DNA of 64,000 bases. Origin: Acidilobaceae archaeon. Lineage in GTDB: Archaea; Thermoproteota; Thermoprotei_A; Sulfolobales; Acidilobaceae. The notes beneath the pieces are model-generated. The model saw only the letters and a program-made list of their open reading frames with translations, had not been told where the DNA came from and made no database searches. This document shows positions 17,071 through 26,131 of this stretch, in pieces. Positions within the stretch are counted from its first letter, which is position 1. The number at the start of each line of letters is the position of its first letter. The position numbers and the translations under genes are program-made. The stretch covers positions 1-64,000 of the forward strand of contig JALTZJ010000029.1 in the NCBI GenBank assembly GCA_027046245.1, in the 5' to 3' direction.

Positions 17071-17773
17071 ATGGTCTGGAAGAAGGAGAAATTCCAGTGG
17101 AGCATTACCCTGGAAGAGGTGCCAGGCCTAGGCATACGGTGGCCGGGCTACAAGATTACAATAACGTTCTCGTGCAGCGATGAGGAGAATAACGAGAAGA
17201 AGGATAGTATATATAGTTATAGAGACACGGATAGGCCCCTCTGGGCTGCAGCCGTTTAAACCGTGTAGACCTGCCAAATCCACCATAAAGGTAGAGCTAG
17301 TCGGGTGTAGTAGAGTTAGCGAGGTTCAAGAAGCCTGCATTAAATCTAGTGAGTGGAAAGGCGGTATAGCAGTTATATTCTGGTATATTCTGGTCTAAAG
17401 CTGAGTCGACTACAGGCACCTCCGAGGATGTGCTGCGCAAGTTTTTAACTGAAAAAAATACTCTGAGAACCTAGTAAGTAGCTTAGACGGGTTCTGCGAA
17501 GAGCTAGCGGGGATCGCTAGAGAAAGAGGGGGCGATAAGGCTGGTAAGGATGTTTACAGCTTATGTGTAAAGAGGCTGCTAGTCCCTGTGCTGGCAATTC
17601 TAGGCAGGGCGGGCGATTTCGTCTTAGGCCCTGGGGGCTCTCGGTGCGGCTTTGATTCATCTAGGGTGGCTGGCGTGCTTGAGTGTAGGAGAGGCTCGAT
17701 TATTAGGGCTTATGGCGAGCTGGTTAGGGGGTTGCTCGAGGAGTGTAGCAAGCCCTACTTGAAGAGGGGCTGA
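17071..17773 (+). pseudogene. Frameshifted gene of unknown function
   Basis: A coherent protein can be followed across several frames. Segment one from ATG 17071 reads MVWKKEKFQWSITLEEVPG onward; the frame then shifts by one between about 17195 and 17255 into PFKPCRPAKSTIKVELVGC and SSEWKGGIAVIFW. At 17374-17393 the ten-base unit TATATTCTGG is present twice in tandem; removing one copy joins that frame to SKAESTTGTSEDVLRKFL. An A7 tract (17452-17458) then returns to the earlier frame, giving SENLVSSLDGFCEELAG through LLEECSKPYLKRG to the TGA at 17771. Intact length would be about 230 residues. I do not recognise the family. Programmed slippage at A7 is possible but does not explain the other breaks. 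Confidence 0.6.
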
Positions 17774-17880
17774 GGGGCTCTGGAAGGGGTGGAATTCTTC
17801 ACTGGGCCCCCCTCGTGTATCGTGGGGCCTCTGTTTTGGAGTCACTCTTCATTGCCCTGGTTTGTAGTGGTTTCGTGGAG

Positions 17881-17888
17881 GGTTTATT
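17881..17888 (+). promoter_or_regulatory. TATA-like box before the importer operon
   Basis: GGTTTATT in an otherwise G-rich stretch. Transcription starting about 25 bases downstream would begin near or after the GTG at 17907, which favours the TTG at 17937 as the start of the binding-protein gene. Confidence 0.4.
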
Positions 17889-17936
17889 GGTGCTGTTTGC
17901 GGCGGCGTGGGTTTTGGAGGGGGTGTCCAGGGGGCT

Positions 17937-19361
17937 TTGGAGGGCGAGTCCAGGGTTCTCGCAGCTATAGCTCTGCTGGCTTTGATCGTTGTAGGCGGTT
18001 TGGGAGTGCTTTACCTCAAGATTAGTGATTTGGAGAGGAGGTATTCTGAGATTAGTGGTGCCCTGGAGGAGCAGGCTGCTAGGCAGGAGAGGAGTGTTGA
18101 GGAGCTAGGCGCTACTGTTGGTGACCTAGCTGGCAGGCTAGATGAGTTGTCTAGGAGGCTCGAGGAACTTGCTTCGGGGCAGGAGGCCTCTCGGGAGAGT
18201 GTTGAGGAGCTTGCCAGGCAGCTCGCCGAGTTGAGGGCTCAGCTTGACTCGCTGAGGGCTCAGGTCGAGGCGCAGGGGGAGGCTCAGGCTGATGTCGCCG
18301 AGCAGCTAGCTGCCTTGGAGGAGAGGCTCTCCCTGTTGGAGGAGAGGCTTGCCGGCGTTGAGGAGCGCCTACTCTTCCCTGTGACTGTTGTCGATGGCAG
18401 CGGGGACGAGGTTATAGTTTTTGAGAGGCCGGAGAGGATAGTGAGCATTGCTCCCAGCGCCACCGAGCTAATCTACTATCTCAACCTACTGGATAGGCTG
18501 GTCGGGGTAGACGACTACAGTGACTGGCCGCCGAGCGTGGCTGAGGCCCGGGAGAGGGGAGAGATCGCTAGTGTAGGCGGCTTCTGGAGCCCGAGCGTTG
18601 AGGCCATACTAGATCTTCAGCCCGACCTCGTCGTCGGAGTCGCCACCGCCCCGCCCCACCATGAGCTGAAGAGGGTGCTGGAGGGCTACGGCATCCCAGT
18701 GATCCTGCTGCCGGCTGAGAGCATCTATGACGTCGCCGAGGCCGCCGTCATACTGGGGAGGGCTACGGGGCAACTGGTAGAGGGCTACACAGTCTCATTC
18801 AAGATAAAGATGGCTGCAGGCTACGCCCTAGCACTGCTCCAGGGAGTAGAGCCCGTGAGGGCCGCCGCCGTTGTCTGGGTTAACCCGCTCTTCGTCGTAG
18901 GCTCCGGCAACTGGGAGCACGAGGCTATGGAGCTAGCAGGCATGACCAATGTTTATGGCGACCTGGAGGGCTGGCCTCAGGTTAGCCCCGAGTCTCTCCT
19001 GGAAAGGGCCCCTGAGATCATAGTCATGACGGGCCATAACTACGGCCTCACGCCCGACGACCTGAAGAGCTACCTCGAGGAGCAGCTGGGTGACGCAGCC
19101 AACGAGATACCTGCAGTGGCAGGCGACAGGATATACCTGCTGGGAGGCGACTACGAGAACGCCTTCGTAAGGCCCAGCCCGCGCACCGTGGTATCAGTGT
19201 ACGTGCTGGCAGTGATAGCCCACCCACAAGCATTCGGCCTAACAGTAGAGGATATACCCAGAGTGGTCACGCCTGACAACCTAGACGTGGTTTCCCTGCT
19301 AGAGGAGCGGGGAGCCCCGGCTGAGCTACTAGACTTCCTAAGGGTGGCCCTACAGCCTTGA
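17937..19361 (+). CDS. Membrane-anchored BtuF/FepB-like binding protein with coiled-coil stalk
   Basis: 474 residues from TTG 17937 (a GTG at 17907 adds ten residues). One N-terminal helix (VLAAIALLALIVVGGLGVLYL) is followed by about 110 residues of heptad-rich coiled coil (for example RLDELSRRLEELASGQEASR and ALEERLSLLEERLAGVEERL). The rest is a class III periplasmic-binding fold: RIVSIAPSATELIYYLNLLD, then DLVVGVATAPPHH, VGSGNWEHEAMELAG and VAGDRIYLLGGDY. Such proteins capture ferric chelates or cobamides outside the membrane and deliver them to a BtuCD-type ABC importer, encoded directly downstream with a four-base overlap. The long stalk is unusual. Confidence 0.88.
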   Translation: MEGESRVLAAIALLALIVVGGLGVLYLKISDLERRYSEISGALEEQAARQERSVEELGATVGDLAGRLDELSRRLEELASGQEASRESVEELARQLAELRAQLDSLRAQVEAQGEAQADVAEQLAALEERLSLLEERLAGVEERLLFPVTVVDGSGDEVIVFERPERIVSIAPSATELIYYLNLLDRLVGVDDYSDWPPSVAEARERGEIASVGGFWSPSVEAILDLQPDLVVGVATAPPHHELKRVLEGYGIPVILLPAESIYDVAEAAVILGRATGQLVEGYTVSFKIKMAAGYALALLQGVEPVRAAAVVWVNPLFVVGSGNWEHEAMELAGMTNVYGDLEGWPQVSPESLLERAPEIIVMTGHNYGLTPDDLKSYLEEQLGDAANEIPAVAGDRIYLLGGDYENAFVRPSPRTVVSVYVLAVIAHPQAFGLTVEDIPRVVTPDNLDVVSLLEERGAPAELLDFLRVALQP

Positions 19362-20329
19362 GGGGCTTGAGCCTCGCCGGCCCCGCGGCCCTCCTAGTTT
19401 TAGCTTCCCTAGCCAGCCTCCACGTAGGCCCCGCCAAGCCCGGGCTCCCGGAGATAGTGGCCGCCCTCCTGGGAGGCGGCGACCCGGCGGTCGAGGCTAT
19501 AGCCAGGTACAGGCTCGTCAGGCTCTTGGCGGCAGCCGCTATAGGGGCAGGCTTGGCGGCAGCTGGTGCGGGAATGCAGTTCACCCTGAGGAACCCCCTG
19601 GTAGACCCATACCTTCTCGGGGTGAGTAGCGGGGCGAGCCTGGGAGCCCTGGTAGCGGTTGTCTTCCTAGGCCCTAGCCCCTGGCTGATCCAGCTCCTAG
19701 CCTTCCTAGGCGCGGTCTCGGCGTACCTTGTAGCCGTGGGGGTCTCAGGGCTAGCAGGCCTCACGGGCGCCAGCCTTATAGTAGTGGGGGTAGCGGTAGG
19801 CTACCTGGGTTACAGCGGCTCCGTGCTCCTCATGAACCTCTACCCTGATAGGATCCCCTTCGCCTTCTCATGGCTCCTGGGCACGGTGGCCTACACTACT
19901 CTCAGGGACCTCGAGTGGCTCGTGCCCCTCACCCTGGCCAGCCTCATAGTGCTAGCAGTCCTTGTCAAGAGGGTAGAGGCCCTTAGCCTGGGCGAGGAGA
20001 GGGCTGAGAGTCTGGGGGCGGGGGTTAGGGTTACTAGGCTCCTAGTGGTCTCCGCGGCTAGCCTGGCAGCCAGCAGCTCTGCAGCGGTAGCGGGCCCCAT
20101 AGGGTTCGTTGGCCTGGCTGCTCCCTGGCTAGCTAGGCTCCTGGGCGAGAGCCGGTATTCTAGGGTTCTTGTGGCGAGCCTCCTATGGGGTGCACTCTTA
20201 GTCGTAGCAGGGGACCTCGCCGCTAGGCAAGCCGCAGCCCCAAGGGAGCTACCGCTAACCCCCCTCATGAGCCTCATCGGGGCGCCGCTCCTAGCCTACC
20301 TAGCTGTTAGGGGTAAGCGGGGGTGGTAG
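19358..20329 (+). CDS. BtuC/FecCD-type ABC importer permease
   Basis: 323 residues, highly hydrophobic, with about ten helices. Family marks are GAGMQFTLRNPLVDPYLLGV (about residues 69-88), the GVSSGASLGAL segment, and the C-terminal GPIGFVGLAAPWLARLL coupling region that contacts the ATPase. The TTG start overlaps the stop of the binding-protein gene by four bases (TTGA), implying translational coupling. It forms the membrane channel for the iron-chelate or cobamide importer. Confidence 0.92.
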   Translation: MRGLSLAGPAALLVLASLASLHVGPAKPGLPEIVAALLGGGDPAVEAIARYRLVRLLAAAAIGAGLAAAGAGMQFTLRNPLVDPYLLGVSSGASLGALVAVVFLGPSPWLIQLLAFLGAVSAYLVAVGVSGLAGLTGASLIVVGVAVGYLGYSGSVLLMNLYPDRIPFAFSWLLGTVAYTTLRDLEWLVPLTLASLIVLAVLVKRVEALSLGEERAESLGAGVRVTRLLVVSAASLAASSSAAVAGPIGFVGLAAPWLARLLGESRYSRVLVASLLWGALLVVAGDLAARQAAAPRELPLTPLMSLIGAPLLAYLAVRGKRGW

Positions 20330-20335
20330 AGGGCT

Positions 20336-21091
20336 TTGGACTGCATAGTGGAGGCCGAAAAGCTGGTGGCCGGCTATAAGCGTGGAGAGCCCGTGCTGAG
20401 GGGCGCCAGCCTAAGGGTGGAGCCTGGAGAGGTGGTGGCGCTCCTGGGCCCCAACGGCTCCGGGAAGACAACGCTCCTCAGGGTTCTAGCCGGCCTATTG
20501 AAGCCGTGGAAGGGTGATGCTAGGATCTGCGGCCACCCCCCGGGCAGCACCGAGGCAAGGAGGCTACTCAGCTACCTGCCCGGCGTGCCGGGAGAGGACG
20601 AGAACATAAAGGCCCTAGACCTAGTAGTGGCCGGCCGCTACGGCGTCAGCAAGGGCCTCTCATGGAGCCGGAGCGACTGGGAGGCCGCCTGGCAGGCCCT
20701 AGAGAGGCTCGGCGTCGACAGGCTGGCGGAGAGGAGGCTCAAGGAGCTCAGCGCCGGGGAGAGAAGGCTCGTAGCGCTGGCGAGCGCCCTGGCACGAGGC
20801 GCTAGAGCACTGCTACTCGACGAGCCCTTCGAGAACCTCGACCTAGCTAATAGGAAGCGGCTTGCCTCGGTGCTCAGGGAGGAGGCTCGCCGCGGGGCAG
20901 CAGTGCTCATAACCCTCCACGAGCCCACGCTGGCCCCCGTGGCTGATAAGATGTACATACTCCTGGGAGGCGAGCTAAGGACTCCTAGAACCTCTGAGGA
21001 GATGGCTAGGCTGCTCCAGGAAGCCTACAACGTGCCGATAGAGCTAGTCGAGGCGGGGGGAAACATTGTAGCCCTCCCCAGGATATGGTAA
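20336..21091 (+). CDS. FecE/BtuD-type ABC importer ATPase
   Basis: 251 residues. Walker A GPNGSGKTT is near residues 39-47, the signature reads LSAGERRLVALA (the common form is LSGGQ), Walker B ALLLDEPFENLD and the switch His in ITLHEPTLAP are present. TTG start six bases after the permease stop. Completes the three-gene importer with the stalked binding protein and permease. Confidence 0.92.
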   Translation: MDCIVEAEKLVAGYKRGEPVLRGASLRVEPGEVVALLGPNGSGKTTLLRVLAGLLKPWKGDARICGHPPGSTEARRLLSYLPGVPGEDENIKALDLVVAGRYGVSKGLSWSRSDWEAAWQALERLGVDRLAERRLKELSAGERRLVALASALARGARALLLDEPFENLDLANRKRLASVLREEARRGAAVLITLHEPTLAPVADKMYILLGGELRTPRTSEEMARLLQEAYNVPIELVEAGGNIVALPRIW

Positions 21092-21150
21092 GCAGAGTGG
21101 CGGGGCGGGATGAAGAATCCACGGGAGCCGAAGGCCCCGACTACACGGGA

Positions 21151-21164
21151 AGGTGTGGACACCT
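21151..21164. terminator. Short perfect hairpin between convergent genes
   Basis: AGGTGT and ACACCT enclose two bases, between the end of the importer ATPase gene and the end of the eIF2B-like gene coming from the other side. No T-run. Confidence 0.3.
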
Positions 21165-21167
21165 GTC

Positions 21168-21953
21168 TCACCGGACCGCTCCAACATCACCTAGCAGCAT
21201 ATCCCTAAGGGATCGAGCCACTCCAGGCCCGGGCCTTAGGGAGCCGTACTCCGTTACCAGGAGCGAGGCCGCCTTCCACGGGACAGCCTCGAAGACCGGG
21301 CTCCAGCCGCCCCTCTCAAGGCGCTCCACACCCCTCGGGTAGGAGCTGCAGCCGGCCTCCGGCAACGCCTTAGTGGCGTCAGCCAGCACCGCGACGGGCT
21401 TGCCGAGCAGCCTGGCTGACGCCGCTAGAGCGCCACTGCCAACCTTGTTAATGAAGCACTCGTCTAGTATAGCGTCTGCTCCTAGGGCTACCGTGTCGCT
21501 CCTCTCCGCCGCGGTGAACGCTGCTGAGTCACCTAGCACCTCCACTCTTAGACCCGATCGGGCTAGTAGCTTCGCGAGCTCTAGGCCCTCGCCTCCGGGC
21601 CTGCTCTCGAGCACCACCACCAGCCTGGGCCTCGCCTCTATCAGGGCCCTGGCAGTGGTGCCGCTATAGCTGAGAGTTGCCACCCGCGAGTCCTCCAGGA
21701 GTCCCCGCGCCAACGAGGCTATCCTAGCCTCTGCTTCCTCGACATGGCCCAGCAGGCTACGTAGAGAGTCTTCGAGGGCTTCTGGCTCGCCGCAGAGCCT
21801 AGAGACCAGTAGGGAGAGGAGCCTCAAGGGGGCGGCCCAGGGCGCCGCGGCCTCTATCTCCCCTGCGGCTCTACAATCGACGCCCCAGCCCTCCTCAAGG
21901 TCTAAGAGGGCTGCCCTTAGTATCTCCCTGAAGACCAAGCTGGCCCCCTTCAC
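21168..21953 (-). CDS. eIF2B alpha/beta/delta-like protein
   Basis: 261 residues. The C-terminal Rossmann-like part is typical of the eIF2B/ribose-1,5-bisphosphate isomerase family: VATLSYSGTTARAL (about residues 90-103), VVVLESRPGGEG, then GADAILDECFINKVGSGALA and KPVAVLADATKALP. It is shorter than archaeal ribose-1,5-bisphosphate isomerases (about 320 residues), so a regulatory or methylthioribose-related role is equally possible. GTG at 21953 is the first canonical start, but a protein-like helix (LGEALERARRERVKG) continues upstream in frame, and GTG 22006 lies in another frame. A noncanonical start or a small frameshift near the 5' end should be considered. Confidence 0.72.
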   Translation of the reverse strand: MKGASLVFREILRAALLDLEEGWGVDCRAAGEIEAAAPWAAPLRLLSLLVSRLCGEPEALEDSLRSLLGHVEEAEARIASLARGLLEDSRVATLSYSGTTARALIEARPRLVVVLESRPGGEGLELAKLLARSGLRVEVLGDSAAFTAAERSDTVALGADAILDECFINKVGSGALAASARLLGKPVAVLADATKALPEAGCSSYPRGVERLERGGWSPVFEAVPWKAASLLVTEYGSLRPGPGVARSLRDMLLGDVGAVR

Positions 21954-22131
21954 CCGCTCCCTCCTAGCCCTCTCCAGAGCTTCACCCAGCCTAGATCCAG
22001 GTCGTCCCAGGCCACACCACCCTCCGAAAGCCGTTAGACCTGGTATCCGTGTATCTCCGTGTACTTGCGAGTATTAAGAAGCCCTGGACGCTAGTAGTGG
22101 TTAGTATCCGGGTTAGGGGTGCTACTCTGCA

Positions 22132-23214
22132 TTGCTTGACGTGTTATTCGCTTGGTGGTGGCTGGGCCTGCTCGAGGCCCTAGTGCTAGCCGGGGTTATG
22201 GGGCTCGTCGTCCTCAACGCTGACAAGCTGGTGGGCGAGGCGCCCAGGAGCCTGGCAGCCCTCAGGGGTATGATGCTATTCACTGTTGCAGCGATGATAG
22301 GAGCATACATCGCCGTCGTGGGCTTATCCCTTTACATGCTGGAAGCGTATACGGGCCTGCAGTTCGAGAGCCTAGCGTTCCTAGCCGGCCTAGCCGCCGC
22401 TGGCATGCTACTCTTCCAGTGGCTCCTCAGCCCCTACCTGATAAACGCAGTCTACGCTGCAAGGCCTCCGGGCCCCAGGGAGGAGTGGCTGGAGCGCGAG
22501 CTGGAGGAGCTAGCGAGGAGGAGCGGCATACGGAAGCCCAAGCTTGTGATCGCTGAGGTGGCGATGCCTAACGCCTTCGCCTACGGCAGCCCCCTCACCG
22601 GGAGCTACGTCGCCGTAACCCGGGGCCTGCTAAGGCTTCTTAGCAGGGACGAGGTGAGGGCTGTCCTAGCCCACGAGGTCGGACATTTGAAACATAGGGA
22701 CGTGTCAGTGATACTGGCGCTCACACTACTACCGGTGGCGGCCTACTTCATAGGCAGAGCGCTCATATGGCTGGGCCTGCTCGGCGGCGACGGGGAGAGG
22801 AGGAGTAACCCACTAGTGATAGCAGCTATAGGGGCGGCACTGCTAGCTGCGGGCTTCCTCTTCGAGCTAGCGGTAGCCCACTTCAACAGGCTAAGGGAGT
22901 ATTATGCTGACGCTCATAGCGCCTTGGTGACGGGGGCTCCCAGGGCCCTCCAGAGGGCTCTAGCCAAGCTCCACCTAGCCTACGAGTCGAGGCCCGAGCT
23001 GAAGGCTGAGGCCGAGGAGAGGAGCCTAGCTGCTATGCTCTACATAGTTGCCCCCCTGGTCGAGCTGAGCGGCGGCTACTTCTACGACGTGGACTACTAC
23101 GTGGAGCAGCTTAAGAGGCAAAAAGTGAACCCCGTGCTGGAGCTATTCAGCACTCACCCGCCGATACCGAAGAGGCTACGCTTCCTGGATAGACTCGCTA
23201 TGGGGGCCCGCTGA
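22132..23214 (+). CDS. htpX: M48-family membrane metalloprotease (HtpX-like)
   Basis: 360 residues. Two N-terminal hydrophobic helices, a linker, then the zinc motif LAHEVGHLKHRD (HExxH near residue 181), two further helices (LALTLLPVAAYFIGRALIW and IAAIGAALLAAGFLFELAVA) and the third ligand Glu in REYYADAHSA near 255. HtpX proteins degrade damaged membrane proteins from the cytoplasmic face. TTG start. The C-terminal THPPIPKRLRFL is also typical of the family. Confidence 0.92.
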   Translation: MLDVLFAWWWLGLLEALVLAGVMGLVVLNADKLVGEAPRSLAALRGMMLFTVAAMIGAYIAVVGLSLYMLEAYTGLQFESLAFLAGLAAAGMLLFQWLLSPYLINAVYAARPPGPREEWLERELEELARRSGIRKPKLVIAEVAMPNAFAYGSPLTGSYVAVTRGLLRLLSRDEVRAVLAHEVGHLKHRDVSVILALTLLPVAAYFIGRALIWLGLLGGDGERRSNPLVIAAIGAALLAAGFLFELAVAHFNRLREYYADAHSALVTGAPRALQRALAKLHLAYESRPELKAEAEERSLAAMLYIVAPLVELSGGYFYDVDYYVEQLKRQKVNPVLELFSTHPPIPKRLRFLDRLAMGAR

Positions 23215-23310
23215 GGATTAGCCCGGCCGAGCCGGCCCAGCGCCTCGGAGAAGACTCTATATAAGCCTCTATGGACTCCCCTCCCTCCGGCTCCTCCACG
23301 CTGGCTCCAC

Positions 23311-23320
23311 GCTTAAGTAT
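23311..23320 (+). promoter_or_regulatory. TATA box for the Alba gene
   Basis: GCTTAAGTAT, about 45 bases before TTG 23361, giving a short leader. A second TATA-like CTATATAAG stands at 23257-23265. Confidence 0.5.
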
Positions 23321-23360
23321 TCTCCTCTTTGGCGGGTTGAGTGAGGGGTGTTGCGTAGCG

Positions 23361-23651
23361 TTGAGTGTGGAGCCTCACAGACCTAACACCATACTCGTGG
23401 GCAGGAAGCCTCCCATTAACTACGTGATGGCAGCGCTGAAACTCTTAAACGAGGAGGGGGTCGAGGAGGTGGTGATAAAGGCTAGGGGCCGGAACATCTG
23501 CACCGCTGTGGAGGCCGTCGAGATGCTGAAGAACCTGTTCCTTAAGAATGCGGAGGTCAAGGAGGTCAACATATACAGGGAGGAGCTGGTAGACGACCAG
23601 GGGAGGCAGAGGAGCGTCACAGCCATAGAGATAGTAGTGTCGAAGAAGTAG
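23361..23651 (+). CDS. alba: Alba chromatin protein (Sso10b type)
   Basis: 96 residues from TTG 23361, the normal Alba size. The motifs [18 protein letters not shown] (with the DNA-contacting and acetylatable Lys region), [20 protein letters not shown] and ITAIE-like C-terminal strand are clear ([12 protein letters not shown]). Alba is an abundant dimeric nucleic-acid-binding protein that coats DNA and RNA in Crenarchaeota. The frame is open 30 codons further upstream, but those residues are not Alba-like and overlap the TATA element, so I use the internal start. Confidence 0.95.
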   Translation: MSVEPHRPNTILVGRKPPINYVMAALKLLNEEGVEEVVIKARGRNICTAVEAVEMLKNLFLKNAEVKEVNIYREELVDDQGRQRSVTAIEIVVSKK

Positions 23652-23713
23652 GCGTCACGCGGGGCCTCACCTTTTTAGGGGCCGCCGCGGCTTCCACCGT
23701 TACACGGCTGCGT

Positions 23714-23836
<123 letters not shown>

Positions 23837-23963
23837 CTCCTACCACCCTAAATACCTCGGAAGCCGAGCATTCCCATCCCTTCTGGGGTGTAGGGTCTCG
23901 GCTAAGAGCGGCGGCCTTGAGGAGCTGAGGAGCAGGGTCGTAGAGGGCCCCATAGTAGCCACG

Positions 23964-25313
23964 ATGATAAGCCTGGCGGCCCCCATGATAGCGGCTAGGA
24001 TACTAGCAAGCATACAGGAGAGCGTAGACGCCGTTTTCCTGGGGAGGGTAAGTGCGGCGGACCTGGCGGCCCCCGTGGCTGTGTGGCCCCTCCTCATGGT
24101 CTTCAACGGCCTCAGCTTTGCCGTGACTACCGCTGCTGTGAGCATGGTGAGCCAGCTAGTTGGGGCCCGTAGATACGAGGAAGCAGAGGCCGCTGCCGGG
24201 AAGTTGATGGGCCTCATGCTGATACTAGCGGTGCTCGGCGCCGCGGCGGTCGCATTAGCAGCGCCCCCCGTGTTCAAGCTGCTAGGCCTGCCCCCGGGAG
24301 TCTACGAGTTGAGCGTGGCCTATGCAGTGATAGACGCCCTAGGACTTCCCTTCATGTTCACTCTCTTCTTCTTCAACGCCACGAGGAGCAGTCTAGGCGA
24401 TACTAGGACGCCCTTCAAGCTCAGCAGCCTTAGCAGCCTCCTAAACCTGGCGCTAGACCCGCCCCTCATATTCGGCCTGGGCCCTGTGCCTGGGCTGGGA
24501 GCTGTGGGGGCTGCCCTGGCTACGTCGCTCAGCAGGGCCGTAGCGGGGGGCGTTGCCCTCTACCTACTCTTAACTGGGCGAGGCGGCCTGAGGGTGAGGC
24601 CCCGGCTCCCCGACGCTGCCACCCTGCGCTACGTAGCCTCTACGGGGGGCCCCATCGCCGGGCAGCAGCTACTTGTAAGCACGGGCTTCCTAGTAATGAT
24701 GGGCATCGTCGCTAGGCTGGGCGAGGCCGTTATGGCGGCTTACAACCTGGGCCTAGCCATTATACACCTCGTCCAGACGGCAACCTGGGGCTTCAGCAGC
24801 GCCACCGCCACAATGGTCGGCCAAGCCCTGGGCGCCGGGATGACTGGAAGGGCCAGGAGGGTGGCCCTCACAGGTATCGCTATAGTCTCCGGTGTGCTGG
24901 CAGCGGGCAGCACGGTCCTCTACCTGGCAGCCGGGCGAGTAGTAGTCCTGCTAACCGATATCCCGGAGGTAGCCGAGATCAGCGTGGAGATGATAAGGAT
25001 ACTAGCCCCCGGTGTACCATTCCTAGGAGCCTTCTTCGCATCCATGGGTGTCGCTAGGGGCAGCGGCTGGACCCTGGTAATGAGCCTGCTGAACATAGCG
25101 CGCCTATGGCTCCTGAGGATACCCCTGGCAGCCCTCCTAGCGCTCCACCTAGGCTGGGGCCATACAGGCGTCTGGACAGCTATGACTGTGAGCAACGTGG
25201 TTGCAGGGCTGCTAGCGGCTGGATGGGTCCTCAAAGGCTCCTGGGCTAGGCCCCGAGTCAAGCGGATAGGGCCCAAGGGGGAGGCGAAGACGGTGGAGGC
25301 TAGGCTAAACTAG
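23964..25313 (+). CDS. MATE-family multidrug/metabolite antiporter
   Basis: 449 residues with about twelve helices in two homologous halves; ILASIQESVDAVFLGRVS near the start and the matching FLVMMGIVARLGEAVMAAYN of the second half are MATE-like. These carriers expel organic cations or lipids using sodium or proton gradients. The ATG at 23964 starts inside the first helix. Protein-like residues (SGGLEELRSRVVEGPIVAT) precede it in frame with no ATG, GTG or TTG; CTG 23883 would add 27 residues, and the TATA-like CTAAATACC near 23848-23856 would fit a nearly leaderless start there. Confidence 0.88.
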   Translation: MISLAAPMIAARILASIQESVDAVFLGRVSAADLAAPVAVWPLLMVFNGLSFAVTTAAVSMVSQLVGARRYEEAEAAAGKLMGLMLILAVLGAAAVALAAPPVFKLLGLPPGVYELSVAYAVIDALGLPFMFTLFFFNATRSSLGDTRTPFKLSSLSSLLNLALDPPLIFGLGPVPGLGAVGAALATSLSRAVAGGVALYLLLTGRGGLRVRPRLPDAATLRYVASTGGPIAGQQLLVSTGFLVMMGIVARLGEAVMAAYNLGLAIIHLVQTATWGFSSATATMVGQALGAGMTGRARRVALTGIAIVSGVLAAGSTVLYLAAGRVVVLLTDIPEVAEISVEMIRILAPGVPFLGAFFASMGVARGSGWTLVMSLLNIARLWLLRIPLAALLALHLGWGHTGVWTAMTVSNVVAGLLAAGWVLKGSWARPRVKRIGPKGEAKTVEARLN

Positions 25314-25348
25314 GCTAGGCTTAGGTGGATGAGTGGAGGAGGAGCCCT

Positions 25349-26131
25349 TCACTCGCCCCATCTCCACTCCGGCGGCCTCCTCGACTCCACGAATGACCTG
25401 GCAGCCCGGGCCACAGTCTCCCTCCTTGACAGCGAGACCAGCGCCTCGGCTCCGAGGGCTAGCAGGCTCCTCTTCTTCCACTCCCTAAGCAGCTTGACGC
25501 TCCTCATGGCCGCTACAGGCTCGTTCCTCATAATCCTACCCACTAGATCCCTGACAGCACCTTCAAGCTCCTCAGCGCTATCTACAAGCACGCTGGCGAG
25601 GCCGAGCCTGTAAGCCTCCTCGCCGCTCAACTCGCCGCCCGCAAGGGCAAGGAGCGACGCCCTCCCGGGCCCCAGCACCTGGGGCCCCATAGTGGTGAGC
25701 CCCGGCGCTACAAGGCCCCAGAGGGCTTCTGGCCAGAGGAGCCGTGCATCCCTGGTAACCACTACGAAGTCGAATGCCCAGAGGAGCTCGCTTCCACCGC
25801 CGGCGGCGACGCCGTGAACAGCTGCTATCGATATCAGCCTAGTGCCTAGCAGGTCATTCACCAGGCAGACTAGCTCCTCGAATAGTGCACCTCGCTCCTC
25901 AGCCCCCCGGGCTCCTGCAACCTCCGAGAGATCCGCCCCGGCGCTGAAGGCGCGGCCCTCACCCCTAAAGGCAACGAAGAACACGTCACTCCTCTTCTCA
26001 AGCTCCCTCAGGGCCCGCCTAGCCTCGCCGAGGAGACCAGTGTTCATAGCGTTGAGCTTACCGGCGCGGGAAAACACTATCCAGCCTATAGGCTCCTCGA
26101 CCTCGACCCTAACCAGTCCCTCGCCAGCCAC
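25349..26131 (-). CDS. Enoyl-CoA hydratase/isomerase family protein
   Basis: 260 residues from GTG 26131. The oxyanion-hole motifs are AFRGEGRAFSAGADLSEV and AAVHGVAAGGGSELLWAFDF; the two acidic catalytic positions of crotonases are present as Glu in GGGSE and in WPEALWG. Such enzymes hydrate, isomerise or hydrolyse acyl-CoA thioesters, most often in fatty-acid or aromatic degradation. The open frame extends to 26218, but that upstream part runs through a TATA-like element (TTTGTATATC on the minus strand) and is not crotonase-like. Convergent with the MATE gene. Confidence 0.87.
   Translation of the reverse strand: MAGEGLVRVEVEEPIGWIVFSRAGKLNAMNTGLLGEARRALRELEKRSDVFFVAFRGEGRAFSAGADLSEVAGARGAEERGALFEELVCLVNDLLGTRLISIAAVHGVAAGGGSELLWAFDFVVVTRDARLLWPEALWGLVAPGLTTMGPQVLGPGRASLLALAGGELSGEEAYRLGLASVLVDSAEELEGAVRDLVGRIMRNEPVAAMRSVKLLREWKKRSLLALGAEALVSLSRRETVARAARSFVESRRPPEWRWGE

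Noticed and set aside
23271-23360. Thirty-codon upstream extension of Alba
   Set aside because: Overlaps the likely promoter and gives an N-terminus unlike any Alba; TTG 23361 gives the usual 96 residues.
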